Assembly: GCF_000003815.2 (NCBI RefSeq)
Contig: NC_049986.1
Coordinates: 22,617,976-22,681,975 of the forward strand
DNA length: 64,000 bases
Reading direction: 5' to 3'
Source of the DNA: Branchiostoma floridae
Taxonomy: Eukaryota; Chordata; Leptocardii; Amphioxiformes; Branchiostomatidae
The translations under genes and the position numbers were made by a program. The notes under the pieces were generated by a model that was not told the origin of the DNA, ran no database searches, and saw only the letters and a list, made by a program, of their open reading frames with translations. This document shows positions 1 through 11,607 of the stretch, in pieces (the first letter of the stretch is position 1; the number at the start of each line of letters is the position of its first letter).

Positions 1-1047
1 TAGCTCATATTATAGAATTAGACACAACTGATTACACAGCGATTAATCCTTGTAGCCTCTTGTGCCACTGCCTTCCCCCAAAACGTCGGCTTTCATGTGC
101 CTCACCATATGCCTATGCTGAAAACTATTACCAGGAAGTTCTTTAATTCGGGGCGGGCCATTTTATTTGTAATGTTACAGTAGTAATGGCGCCACCGTTC
201 GATGATCCAAGAATGCTTTCTTCATGAAAGGAATATCACTCTGCTAGTGTGTCTTGACGTAACGATATTTCTAACGAAAGCTAAGACCGAGTTCAAGGTT
301 GCCTCGAAAGGGTTTTGGTCTTGCTCAACGTAGATTCAAAAGGAACGAACACAGACCTTTGTATTTTTACAGACAGTGATATATGGCCAGTGGTACACTG
401 TTGCCTATTAACGGTGTTACGCCCATTGTTTCTGTTGAACGCCAACGTTTTAAAGTAGTCCCTTTTGTTGTCTGAGCCGATGTTTATTTCTTATTATTGT
501 ATATTGCAATCCTAGCAGTTGGTTGTTTATGTTACGCGCCAATGAGTGGCTGTTGCTCGCGGGGTCATCCGAAGGGTCATGTTGACTACAAAACACGACA
601 GGTGTTGGCACTGTCCAAGCAGAGGTTCAGCTCCGGCTGTTGTACAGTTCCTTTTTACATGTTTTAAACATTTTATTGGGCTTTCTATTTTGTGCAGTTT
701 TCTTCATGTCTCATGGCTAAACATCACGAAAAATGTACAGATTAGAAAGCCCGGTAAAAACACGTCAACGAACAGCTGGAGCCGAACCTCAACTTAGAGA
801 GTAAGTTGTTGGCATTCTGCCAAACTCAGCGCATTCACTGTTGAACAATTTCATTGACTGATGTGAAGTAGACATGTAATAAGCTTAGTATATATAGACC
901 GAGTTATCAGTACCGCAATAAATCACAAAACACAAAAATATTATACATGAGCTAATAGAATCAATTTCATTGTGTTATCAGTTTGATCATAACCATATAC
1001 CAATGCCAAGTGCTTTATGATGGCGTCCATTGATTGCCGTTCTGCAG
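1..1047 (+). promoter_or_regulatory. Upstream/5' leader region of OAS-like copy 1
   Basis: No open coding exon is recognised here. The stretch is a diverged duplicate of the regions upstream of copy 2 (about 6780-7480) and copy 5 (about 23857-24600). They share a GGGGCGGG(T/C)CAT-like motif (near 149-160), a CCAAT box inside ACGCGCCAATGAG (539-543) and the following CTCGCGGGGTCAT stretch. Relative to copy 5 a 13-14 base segment holding TATAAAA is missing after CTCGCG. A splice acceptor (tctgcag, ending 1047) precedes the first coding exon, so the 5' UTR is probably spliced. Promoter function is inferred from conservation and position only. Confidence 0.5.
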
Positions 1048-1059
1048 ATAAGGAGGACT

Positions 1060-2634
1060 ATGGCGGGATACTCGTGCCCCTCTTGCACCTTGAGTGGTAC
1101 ACTTGAGGAGGTGGTAAAACACAACAGGATAGTGCATGTCTCTGACAAGCACCAGCAAACGTTCTGTTGCATCTGCAGTAAAAGCTATGCCGCACGTCAA
1201 ATCCGACGTCACATCCGCCGTAAGCATCCCAGTCACTGCACCGTCCGCTGTGCTACCTGCAACGAGCCGTTCGTTGCAAACATTGACATGAGTAATCATG
1301 TCAGAAATGGAAGCTGTAAACCTAGCAAAAGGTAATTAACAGACATTACGTTTCAAGTTGGTGGTGTTTGGTAGGTTTTCTTTGTCGGGTATCTGAAAAT
1401 AGATAGTGGTAAGTTGTAAATCTACGACCATCCAACACAAATGTGTAAGCAATGTAGCCTCTACCAGGCTTCGTGGTTTGGTGGTCTAATTGTAGAAATT
1501 GGTCAAATAGAGTNNNNNNNNNNNNNNNNNNNNNNNNNNNNNNNNNNNNNNNNNNNNNNNNNNNNNNNNNNNNNNNNNNNNNNNNNNNNNNNNNNNNNNN
1601 NNNNNNNNNNNNNNNNNNNNNNNNNNNNNNNNNNNNNNNNNNNNNNNNNNNNNNNNNNNNNNNNNNNNNNNNNNNNNNNNNNNNNNNNNNNNNNNNNNNN
1701 NNNNNNNNNNNNNNNNNNNNNNNNNNNNNNNNNNNNNNNNNNNNNNNNNNNNNNNNNNNNNNNNNNNNNNNNNNNNNNNNNNNNNNNNNNNNNNNNNNNN
1801 NNNNNNNNNNNNNNNNNNNNNNNNNNNNNNNNNNNNNNNNNNNNNNNNNNNNNNNNNNNNNNNNNNNNNNNNNNNNNNNNNNNNNNNNNNNNNNNNNNNN
1901 NNNNNNNNNNNNNNNNNNNNNNNNNNNNNNNNNNNNNNNNNNNNNNNNNNNNNNNNNNNNNNNNNNNNNNNNNNNNNNNNNNNNNNNNNNNNNNNNNNNN
2001 NNNNNNNNNNNNNNNNNNNNNNNNNNNNNNNNNNNNNNNNNNNNNNNNNNNNNNNNNNNNNNNNNNNNNNNNNNNNNNNNNNNNNNNNNNNNNNNNNNNN
2101 NNNNNNNNNNNNNNNNNNNNNNNNNNNNNNNNNNNNNNNNNNNNNNNNNNNNNNNNNNNNNNNNNNNNNNNNNNNNNNNNNNNNNNNNNNNNNNNNNNNN
2201 NNNNNNNNNNNNNNNNNNNNNNNNNNNNNNNNNNNNNNNNNNNNNNNNNNNNNNNNNNNNNNNNNNNNNNNNNNNNNNNNNNNNNNNNNNNNNNNNNNNN
2301 NNNNNNNNNNNNNNNNNNNNNNNNNNNNNNNNNNNNNNNNNNNNNNNNNNNNNNNNNNNNNNNNNNNNNNNNNNNNNNNNNNNNNNNNNNNNNNNNNNNN
2401 NNNNNNNNNNNNNNNNNNNNNNNNNNNNNNNNNNNNNNNNNNNNNNNNNNNNNNNNNNNNNNNNNNNNNNNNNNAGCTAGTTGTCGCTATGGGCTGTGTG
2501 AGTGTGTGTGCGTATGTGTTTGTGTGTGTTAGTGACGGTGAGTGTGTTTGTGTGCGTGTGTGTGTTTGTTTGTGTGTATGTGACTCTGTGTGTGTGTGTG
2601 TGTGAGTGTGTGTGTGTGAGTGTGTGTGTGAGTG

Positions 2635-2672
<38 letters not shown>

Positions 2673-4723
2673 TGTGTGTGTGAGTGACTGAGTGTGTGTG
2701 TGTTTGTGTGTGTGCTACCCCTCCCAATAAGGAGGTTAAACCTGCTGAAGAAAACAAGTTCAATATCGATAACGTTACCCATGTAACAAAATGGACTAAT
2801 AAGTGGATTCCCTCATATTTACAGCATCGCCTACGACTTTGTTGTGGAGGACCGAACCAAACACGCCGTCAAACTGAGCATGCGGACCCAGAAGAAGGAT
2901 CACGAGTCACATGACGTGGACCTACTGCTGGCCAAGGATATACTGGGGCCTAGTCCTACTGCTTGTAAGTCATTATCTCCGTAAAGAAGTTCTCTGGTGC
3001 TACATGTATTTGTTACCAAAAAAAAAAAAAAACTCAAGCAATGATTATTGGATTGCGATGATTCTCGGTATGTGCATACATCTGAAAGGGTGATGCTGGT
3101 GATGCTGGCCTCTACCAGGCTACGGAGACCGCTGGACAAATGTTTCGTCAGCAACTTTCTTTAAGATTGCAGTTACCTGTTGTGAATAGGATATTTGTGT
3201 AAAATCTAAATGACAGCAGTAGGCCAAGTTAGCCCCCATATATAGAACCAGCGATATGTAGACCTTTATTACAATGTAGTCACATGATTTACAATGGTGA
3301 TATTTATGATCTGAAGCCTGTTTGTCTCCCAAACTCGATGTTTGTGTTTCCATTTTTACTAGACAAGAAGGCACAGGTGTACGCCATGATGGACAGAATG
3401 GACGCCCGTTCCAGGGAGAACTGTTCCGCGGCGCTGGTGGAGCTGCAGCGGGACTTCGTGAGGAAGCAGGCCACCACAGATATGAAGAACCTGATTCTGC
3501 TGGTCAAGATGTGGAAGTGAGTAGAAAACAACACATAAAACAACTCCAGCTTTGCTTATAGGGGCGCTTTGTTGATGCAGTAATATAGGAGGCGGGGTGG
3601 GGGGCAGAAGATCCACGCAAGTCTTGACCTAGTTCTCGCAACTCTCGCGAGACCTAGGTCACTCCGTGAGCAAGATGGACTGATAGCCATCGAAAATTTG
3701 GAGGTACGTTAGCTTACCTTTAATAACAGTCACTGATTGATGAAATCCTATTAACTGTGAACATAAGTGACTAATGAATCTCTTCAACAGCAATAATATA
3801 CATCGTGAAAAATAAGTTTATCAATTGATTGGTTTGGCTGTTCAGCACACACAACCAGGGCTGCCCAACTGGCGTGTGGTTGTTACAAAGGCTCAGCCCT
3901 GCTGACAGAGACGATAAAAATAAAACTTGGCAAGGGTAGGATAACAAGAAACAGTAAAAAGTATTTTCATGGTAAGCCTTCCTTGACCAAATTCTATTCA
4001 AAGCATTCTCACAATATGAAATTAACAAGTGCATTACTGCACTGTGACAAGGTAGAGACGTGCCTGGAAAAAAGGCTCTCTATCATGAAAGACTGAAGTT
4101 TATCACATTTTCTGGGACAGGAAATCTTCTGTAGCGGTGACCACCCTCAAGTCCTACCAACTGGAGCTGCTGTGCATCCACGTCTGGAATTCCCTACCGA
4201 TCTTCCCTAGGAGTGTGGCCACTGCATTCGAGGCTGTACTGAGGAAGCTGAGCGACTACAACAGCATCTGTGCCTGCTGGACCGAAAACTACTCCATGGA
4301 TCAAGTGCCAACAGGCATTGCCATTGCACGGTTCGTCTCACAAATTATCTTTCTCGATATAAAGGACCTTAGTCTTGTTGATATCACTAAACAGATAAAA
4401 TCGTTGAGAATTTTTCATTTTTTCATGTCATAGTTCCATCTATAACATAAAACGTTACACTAGCATAACTGTGGTCATGGAACTCACTTTAACCCTATCA
4501 TTGTGGTATTTACAGGCTAGGTGCAACGTACTTGCTAGGTATATGGCACCTGCCAAAGAGCCTGTAACTCAGAATGATCCTGATCATGTATACATCTCTG
4601 TGTTTCAGACCCCTGATCCTGGACCCGGCCAACCCCTACAACAACGTGGCTGACGTTTGCAAGAACTGGCCTGACGTAGCAGCTGCCGCCAAGAGGACTC
4701 TGCAGAAACCATTCTTCAAGTAG
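1060..4723 (+). CDS. OAS-like copy 1: zinc-finger/2'-5'-oligoadenylate synthetase-like protein (interrupted by assembly gap)
   Basis: Visible exons are 1060-1331, 2825-2964, 3363-3516, 4121-4330 and 4609-4723. The exons for the N-terminal helices and the GS/P-loop are hidden by the 1514-2474 gap. Exon 1 encodes three zinc fingers: C6/C9/H21/H26, C36/C39/H51/H56 and C64/C67/H80/C86. The exon at 2825 carries HDVDLLLAKD, which holds the third catalytic Asp of OAS enzymes. The exon at 3363 matches the OAS stretch before the C-terminal domain (ALVELQRDFVRKQ, LVKMWK). The last two exons give the OAS1 C-terminal signature ([24 protein letters not shown]). OAS proteins bind dsRNA and polymerise ATP into 2'-5' oligoadenylate; this one may do so, but its first two catalytic residues are not visible. 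ATG 1060 is chosen because the exon begins at 1048 and the paralogues start at the same place. Introns have GT-AG ends and phases match copy 2. Confidence 0.85.
1514..2474. other. Assembly gap (run of N, 961 bases)
   Basis: All bases are N. By comparison with copy 2 the gap should contain two exons of copy 1, the helical exon and the GGS-GKGT/DxD exon. Reading frames spanning it are meaningless. Confidence 0.99.
2490..2716. repeat. GT-rich microsatellite in intron 3 of copy 1
   Basis: An imperfect (GT)n tract with interspersed GA and TT steps, lying just before the exon with the third catalytic Asp. The His/Thr or Cys/Val repeat peptides read from it are artefacts. Confidence 0.95.
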
Positions 4724-6900
4724 AAAAAGTTGCCGTTCACTGGGACACTCGCCACAACACTTTTTTCATGTTTAGTCAGATTACCTTAGGAATGTCAGAA
4801 GTCAGACACTAATATGTTAACTTCACTTGCAGTGCCCGTAAAACTCTCTCTTATCAACCTATTTTAAAACAATTCAGATCTTTATCTTAGCATGCATCTA
4901 TCCAATGTACACTAAAGGATCTGTTAGAATTCAAACTATTGTACTTACTGGTTTGTATAGATCATCTCATCTTGATTTATGGTTAGGACGAGTTTTGAAA
5001 AGTTTGTATGCTCAAGACATTTTAAAAATGCTTACTATGATACTATCTGGACATTCAGAACACTTTATATTTTCTTCACAGACTGAGAGATTGTCTGAAC
5101 AGATTGCGGTTGCTGTAAGAGTGCAGTGTTATGATAATGAATGTTCAGAACAGGAGTTGATAGATTGGTTGGCAGGAAACTTGACATAAATGTCAGAAGT
5201 AAGGCCTTGTGTGTGTAGCCTTAAACGCTTTTAAGGAAAATAGAATTGTGCATTAGATTTGTCCGATAAAGGTTAATACTAATGCTACCGATTGAAAGGA
5301 CCAAGCCTATTTTTCTCATGAAATTCATAAATCACACATTAATGTTGCCCCCTATCAAAATAATGTTGTCATGCTATCTTTATAAGCTGACGTCTTTTTT
5401 GTTTTACTGAATTAATGATTGATAAGTTGTTAAATTAGCATTCTTTTCCTGCCTTCAAATGTTAATCAATAAACCATAATTGTTGTCAATGGACCTGGCG
5501 GTGTCATTCTTATGATTCTTCTACTCATTAGGTACTACAACTTCTGCTCTAAAATCCAGTTTGTGAATCTAAGTCTTCATATTGTTAGTGAGCTTTCAGA
5601 AACAAATTTACCCCCACCAATAATAGTAACCATGGCAATGCGTTCTGATTCATGTCACAATATTGCTGTTAGCGGTTATGTGGATCACATGACAGACTGA
5701 CCCCGTGTAAGGTATTCCGACCAGATACTTGTTTTTACATCACCGTTATCACACCGTTATATTGGCTTTCTTGATTAGCTGTCATCAATCGGACTCTCCT
5801 ATTGGCTTATTGTGTTCAAACGCGAATATATTGCTGACTATACGAAACCAAGTTGGTTTCGGTGACGTCGTAGGGAATTGGGAGTCATCGCCGGCTGTGG
5901 ATGCTGTGCGTAACGTGTTATTGCTGTCGTCCGGTTTTAGGTAAGACAGTTAAGCAATACCTGCTTTATTTCTTTAGACAGGTCAAGCCTATTTCTATAT
6001 CTGACTGAGATGCATTGTTCAAATCTAGATGATTACTACTTGAAAAATTTCTGCTCAGATCTGGTTAAAGCGGTTAAAATCTCGTTTTAAATTTTTACAA
6101 AGACGCGTGAGGGGATAGATAAGTTTTATAGATGAAAGACTAAAAACTTTCAAAATCCTTGCAGATTAGTCAGTTTCAACAAAAACAAATGCTTATTAAT
6201 ACATGTAAATCGTATATGTTGGTGGCATTGTATTTACGGCTTACCAGTCCACCAAACGACTAGGTATCGTTTGGTGGAGTCTACACAGTCATGTTGGCAC
6301 ATTTTTTCCACGCCTTGAAGGCCCTATTGTGTACAATCAGCCAGTACAAACACCTGGACTTAAGAAAATCACGATTCACAATTCCTTCTACTTAGAGGCT
6401 GGCAGGACTCTTCGAAACCTTTGGTCCCGTCCCAAAGTGCACTTTGATTATTCCTTATCTTTACTATTTGCTTTGCATGTAGGCGTCTAGCCACCGAAAG
6501 GTTAAATATTTCATCCAGACTTTATTTAGGTAGAAGGACAGCTGCAGTGTTATACATAATGATCCACAATGTTCCCTGGATCGCAGATCGTCATTATTCG
6601 GAAGATAATGCTGATACATGCTGTTGTACATAGACAATTTTGTGCAGTCGCTTTAAGTCATGATCTCCACGAGGAAAGAGAAATAATAGAGGGTTGCGAT
6701 ATTATATCATGAGCACTGCTATTGCTAGTTACTGTATATTCGGTTATGATTAAAATAGCCACATCTGCAATTTAGTCTCATTTTATGGGGTTGAGCAGTG
6801 TTGATAACACAATTATGCAGCACTCACGCTCAGTGTAGTCGTCATCCTTTGATGTTCGTGGTTACATGTCATGTGCACGAGTCTGTGCTATGAAGTAAAC
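4724..6900. other. 3' flank of copy 1 and intergenic region
   Basis: No gene is recognised. An AATAAA at 5468-5473 is a plausible poly(A) signal. About 5150-5600 is similar to 44715-45135, the 3' flank of gene 7 (shared runs such as TGTCAGAA, AAGGAAAATA and the words around the poly(A) signal). About 6390-6540 is similar to 18664-18822 (GGTCCCGTCC...CTTTACTATTTGC). Confidence 0.6.
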
Positions 6901-7641
6901 GAGGTGGTTCGTATTTCGGGGCGGGTCATTTCCTTTTCAGTAAGCTATAAGTAATGGCATCGGCGTTGGCTAATAAGAACATGATCATGAATAATTCACA
7001 AATTCCATCTCACAAAGAAGGAATCCCATTTTACTACTGTCTTGACGTGACTTACGTTTTAGCCAAGGTACGAAGGTGTCACAAAAGGGCTTTAGTCCCG
7101 CCCAGCGTTGCTTCAAAAGGTATGACCTTTGCATTTTGGAGTCAGTGATATAGGGCTTGTGGTACACTGAGGTATGCCTAACAATGGGTGTTTATCTGGG
7201 GTTTGAAGTACCACCGTTTGTTGTCTGACCCGATGTTTATACATGTACTAGTAGCTTGATTTTATATATTTGAATTGAAGCAGTTTGGTGTTTGTGCTAC
7301 GCGCCAATGAGATGCAGTTCCTCGCGGGTATACATGTAAACACCTTGTCCGGGGTCATCGAAGGGGTCATAGTGACTACAACATTGAATAGGTATTGGCA
7401 CACGGCCAAACTCAAACCACAAATCCAGTAGCAAGGACCCATGGGGAAATTGTAAAATCTTGACCTTTCGACATGCTATTTCGTACATTGTAAGGTCACA
7501 CTTTGGTATACTAGGCTAAGTTTTGGTATACAAGCATGTTGTTAACTAGCAGAATCGTTATCATTCTTACTACGTCACACGTGAACGCTGATCATGACAC
7601 TAATGTTCAATCTTGATTCTGCAGGAGAAATTTGGAGAATC
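6901..7641 (+). promoter_or_regulatory. Promoter block and 5' leader of OAS-like copy 2
   Basis: Duplicate of the copy 1 and copy 5 upstream blocks. It has GGGGCGGGTCAT (about 6917-6929), a CCAAT box in ACGCGCCAATGA (7304-7308), then CTCGCGGGTATACATG where copy 5 has a TATAAAA box. A splice acceptor (ttctgcag, ending 7623) precedes the first coding exon, so ATGs upstream of 7624 are intronic. Confidence 0.5.
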
Positions 7642-9517
7642 ATGGCGAGCTACACCTGTTGCTTCTGCGACTTCAAGAACACAGTGCTGGAGGTAGTGGT
7701 AAAACACCACAGCAGCGTGCATAAGTCTTCATATACCTGTTGTATTTGCAGTAAATTTGTTCACTCGCTTCAAGTCAGGCAGCATATCCGTCGTCATCAT
7801 CCCAACGACTGCACTGTTCATTGTTCTTCTTGCAATGGACCCTTTGTTGCAGAGGATGATATGCGTCGTCATCGCCATGCTGGTTGCAAAAGGGCGAAAA
7901 GGTAACGCGAATCGTAATTCATTCTATACTCAGTCTGATACAAACAGAAACTTTGTATAGGCATTTAAAGTATCATTTGCAGTTGTACAGCTAGTCCCCA
8001 TGCTCAAGATCAGGATAGTACAACTTGAAGGTGAAGATAGCAAATAAAACCGATAAAATACTGTAACATTTGACATATCAGATCAATCTGATCAGAAATC
8101 AGAGCGCATGGTAGAAGGAATATTGACTGTTTCAATACTTTGTCTACAGCTCATAGTTAAAACTGTCGTTCTCTCCGGTTTAAATCTGTGCCTACTCTGA
8201 AATAGATGTTGATATCACCATATCTATCATAAATTGCCATGCTTTAATCCTGTTCTTTCTGTATCTAGGCTTTTAGTTTCTGGAAATGGAGTGTTCAGTG
8301 TCCAGCATCTCTGTAAGTACATCTATGAGAAACAGGGAGTGTTTGGAGAAAATGATTCTATTCATACAATGATACTTTCTCGAACGATCAATTATGTCAT
8401 TCCGCTCTTTCTCATGATACTGATCATGAACACCACTGTTCTAAATTTCCTTCATTAACAAACTTGAATATCTCTTTTTCCTTTACCTTGTTTGTAGCTC
8501 CAGGACCCACTGAAAAACGATATGCGATATGTAGTTGCCTGAACAAATAAGAAATAAACAATTATATAGTAAAAGAAATTGAGATATTCTGATGCTGATC
8601 AATGATCAGAATGGTGTTTACATACACATGTAAAGCTAAACCACTTTTATTTTCGGCAATTTGTAGTCAGCACCTCGTTCTCCTTGGGACCAACGGCTAC
8701 AACAGTTCCCGCTGATTTCAACGACTTCCTGAACGACTGCCGTCTCAAGGACGTCCACAGCTACATCTCCCAACACCTGCAGACGGACGAGTCGTTCCGT
8801 GATGAGTGCAGCAGCGCGGTGGACCATTTGGCCGACTTCTTCAAAAGACGCCCATTGTTCACCGTTTGCAGGTTTATCAAGGTGATTATACTAGTTCAAT
8901 GCCCATATCTCGTCTCGCCTCTGGCCAGTCTCCATGTCTCTTCAGATCATGTCATGATGTTACATGAAGTCTGGTACGCTAATAACGTTTCTTTGACTCT
9001 ACCTGACTTGACTAAACAGGACATGAGATAAAAAAGATTTGTTTAGAAAATTCATTGAGCAGCGGAGCAAAAAAACAAAATTTCCCTGCCCTAACTGATT
9101 GAGGAAGATTTACCATTCGTACCTGCCAAAATAAGTATTTTTTAAAAATCTAATGCAAGTTTTAAAAATCTGTTGTTAGGCTAGAGCATTTCACTGATGC
9201 ATAATTGTGCGTATACTTTTAGGGTGGATCACTTGGGAAGGGCACTGCCATTAAGTCCAAGTCTGACATCGACTGTGTGATGTTCATTGATGAGCTACCA
9301 CAAATTGACGACAGTGGCTACTCCAGGGCCCTAAAGCGCTATCTTGATCAGATGGAAGAGACCCTCCGTATGTCAAGGAGAAGGTAAGATAGCTTTGGCA
9401 TATTGATAATGATGTTTCTTTTATTTTTTTGTGTCCGTGCGTGCCTCTCTCTGTTTCTCTGTATGTATATATGTATGTATGTTTGTGTGAGTGTATGTGT
9501 TTATTTGTGTGTGTTTA

Positions 9518-9567
<50 letters not shown>

Positions 9568-11607
9568 GGGGCGCCAGCCCTCCTAATCAGGACGTTATAA
9601 CGGCTGAAGAAAACAAGTTCAATATCGATACCCATATAACAAAATGGAAAAATAAATGGATTCCCTTATATTTACAGCATCGCCTACGACTTTGTTGTGG
9701 AGGACCGAACCAAACACGCGGTAAAACTGAGCATGCAGACCCAGAAGAAGGATCACGAGTCACATGACGTGGACCTACTGCTGGCCAAAGATATACTGGG
9801 GCCTCAACCTACCGGTTGTATGTCAATTTTACCGTAAAGAAGTTCTCTGGTCCTATTTGTTAACAAAATAACTCCAGCAATGATTAATTGATTGTGATGA
9901 TTCTGGGTATGTGTGGTCATATTTCAATGGGTGAGGCTGGTTCTCAGGTAGCCTCTACCAGGCTCCGCGGATCGCTGGACAAGTATTTCTCCAGCAACTT
10001 TCTTTAGAATTGCAGTTAACGTTTACTTGTCGTAAATAGGATTTTTGTGTGATATCAGCATCATATCATAATGGCAGAAGTAGGACAAGTTTAGGTCCCC
10101 TATATATAGAACCAGTATATGAAATGTAAACCTGAATCTGTTTAGTACAATGTAATTGCAAGATTTACAATGGTAATATTCATGATATAATTGAATGAAG
10201 ACCTTTATTGCACATTTTGCCACACCGGGCTAAGTACAGGTCACAACAAGACATGTTGAAAAGATACAATTCACAGATACAAAATGAGACTATTGCTGGA
10301 TAAATTCAACTTCTCCTCGCTTTTCTGTTATAGCGGAGATGAAATAGCAGATATGTTTTATGATCGATGGTTTGTCTAGTTGCATTAGGAATATGAATTT
10401 TTGTACAGAACTTAGGTGAATGAAATAAGGAAATTGGTTTTATATAACCTTATACAGTTCATTTCTCTCTACGGTATAAAGCATGTCTGTGTCCCAAACT
10501 CCGACGTTTGTGTTTCCATTTTTACCAGACAAGAAGGCAGAGGTGTACGCCATGATGGGCAGAATGACCCCCAGTGGCAGGGAGAACTGTTCCGCAGCGC
10601 TGGTGGAGCTGCAGCGGGATTTTGTGAAACATCAGTCCACCACAGACGTGAAGAACCTCATTTTGCTGGTCAAGATGTGGAAGTGAGTAGAATACACGTA
10701 AAAAATCTCCAGTTGTACTTATCGGGGCGCTTTGTTGATGCAATTATATGCACCGTGAAAAATAAGTTCATTTATTGATTGGTTTGCTGTTCAGCGCTCA
10801 CAGCCAGGGCTCCCAAGCAAGCTAGCATGTAGCTGTTACAAAGGGCTAGTCTTGCTGGTAGAGATGAGAAAAATAACATTTGACAAGGGTAGGATACAAG
10901 AGACAGTAAAAAGTGTATTGATAGTAAGCCTCCCTTGAACAAATTCTATTCAGATCATTCTCACAATACGAAATTAACAAGGGCATTACTGTACAACGGA
11001 GAGACGTGCCTGGAAAAAGTCTCTATCTTGAAAGGCTGAAGTTTATATTTCTTGCGACAGGAAATCTTCTGTAGCGGTGACCACCCTCAAGTCCTACCAA
11101 CTGGAGCTGCTATGCATCCACGTCTGGAATTCCCTACCGATCTACTGCAGGCATGTGGCCACTGCGTTCGGGGCCGTGTTGAGGAAGCTGTGTGACTACA
11201 ACAGCATCTGTGCCTGCTGGACCGACAACTACTCCATTGATCGAGTGCCAAGGGACATTGCCATTGCACGGTTCGTCTTACGAATTATCTTTTTCGATAT
11301 GAAGGACCATAGATTGATTGGTAGTCTTGTTGATATCACTGAACAGATAAAATCGTTGACAATTTTTTATTTTCATTCTTTAACCCTATCATTGTGATAT
11401 TCGCAGGCTAGGCGTAAGGTACCTGCTAGGTATAAGGCACCTGCCAAAGAGCCTGTAACTCAGAATGATCCTGATCATGATCTGTGTTTTAGGCCCCTGA
11501 TCCTGGACCCCGCCAACCCCTACAACAACGTGGCTGACGTTTGTAAGAACTGGCCTGAAGTAGCTGCGGCCGCCAAGAGGACGCTGCAGAAACAATTCTT
11601 CAAGTGA
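7642..11607 (+). CDS. OAS-like copy 2: three-zinc-finger 2'-5'-oligoadenylate synthetase-like protein (416 aa)
   Basis: Exons: 7642-7901, 8671-8881, 9223-9383, 9678-9817, 10529-10682, 11061-11270, 11493-11607 (1251 bases, in frame, ending TGA). Residues 1-86 hold three CxxC-type zinc fingers. Residues 87-157 are the N-terminal helical part of the fold. Exon 3 has the P-loop GGSLGKGT (158-165) and the metal ligands D172 and D174 (SDIDCVMF). Exon 4 has D243 (HDVDLLLAKD). The triad is therefore complete. The rest matches the OAS1 C-terminal domain ([29 protein letters not shown]). The predicted activity is synthesis of 2'-5'-linked oligonucleotides on a nucleic-acid ligand; the fingers may add nucleic-acid binding or localisation (inference). 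This is the cleanest template for the whole array. Confidence 0.9.
9421..9567. repeat. GT microsatellite in intron 3 of copy 2
   Basis: Degenerate TG-rich sequence becoming an uninterrupted (GT)n run from about 9520 to 9566, in the same intron as the repeat in copy 1. Confidence 0.95.

Noticed and set aside
1441-2763. Long open frames on both strands across the first gap
   Set aside because: They are made of N-derived unknown residues plus GT-repeat peptides (His-Thr, Cys-Val). There is no real coding evidence.
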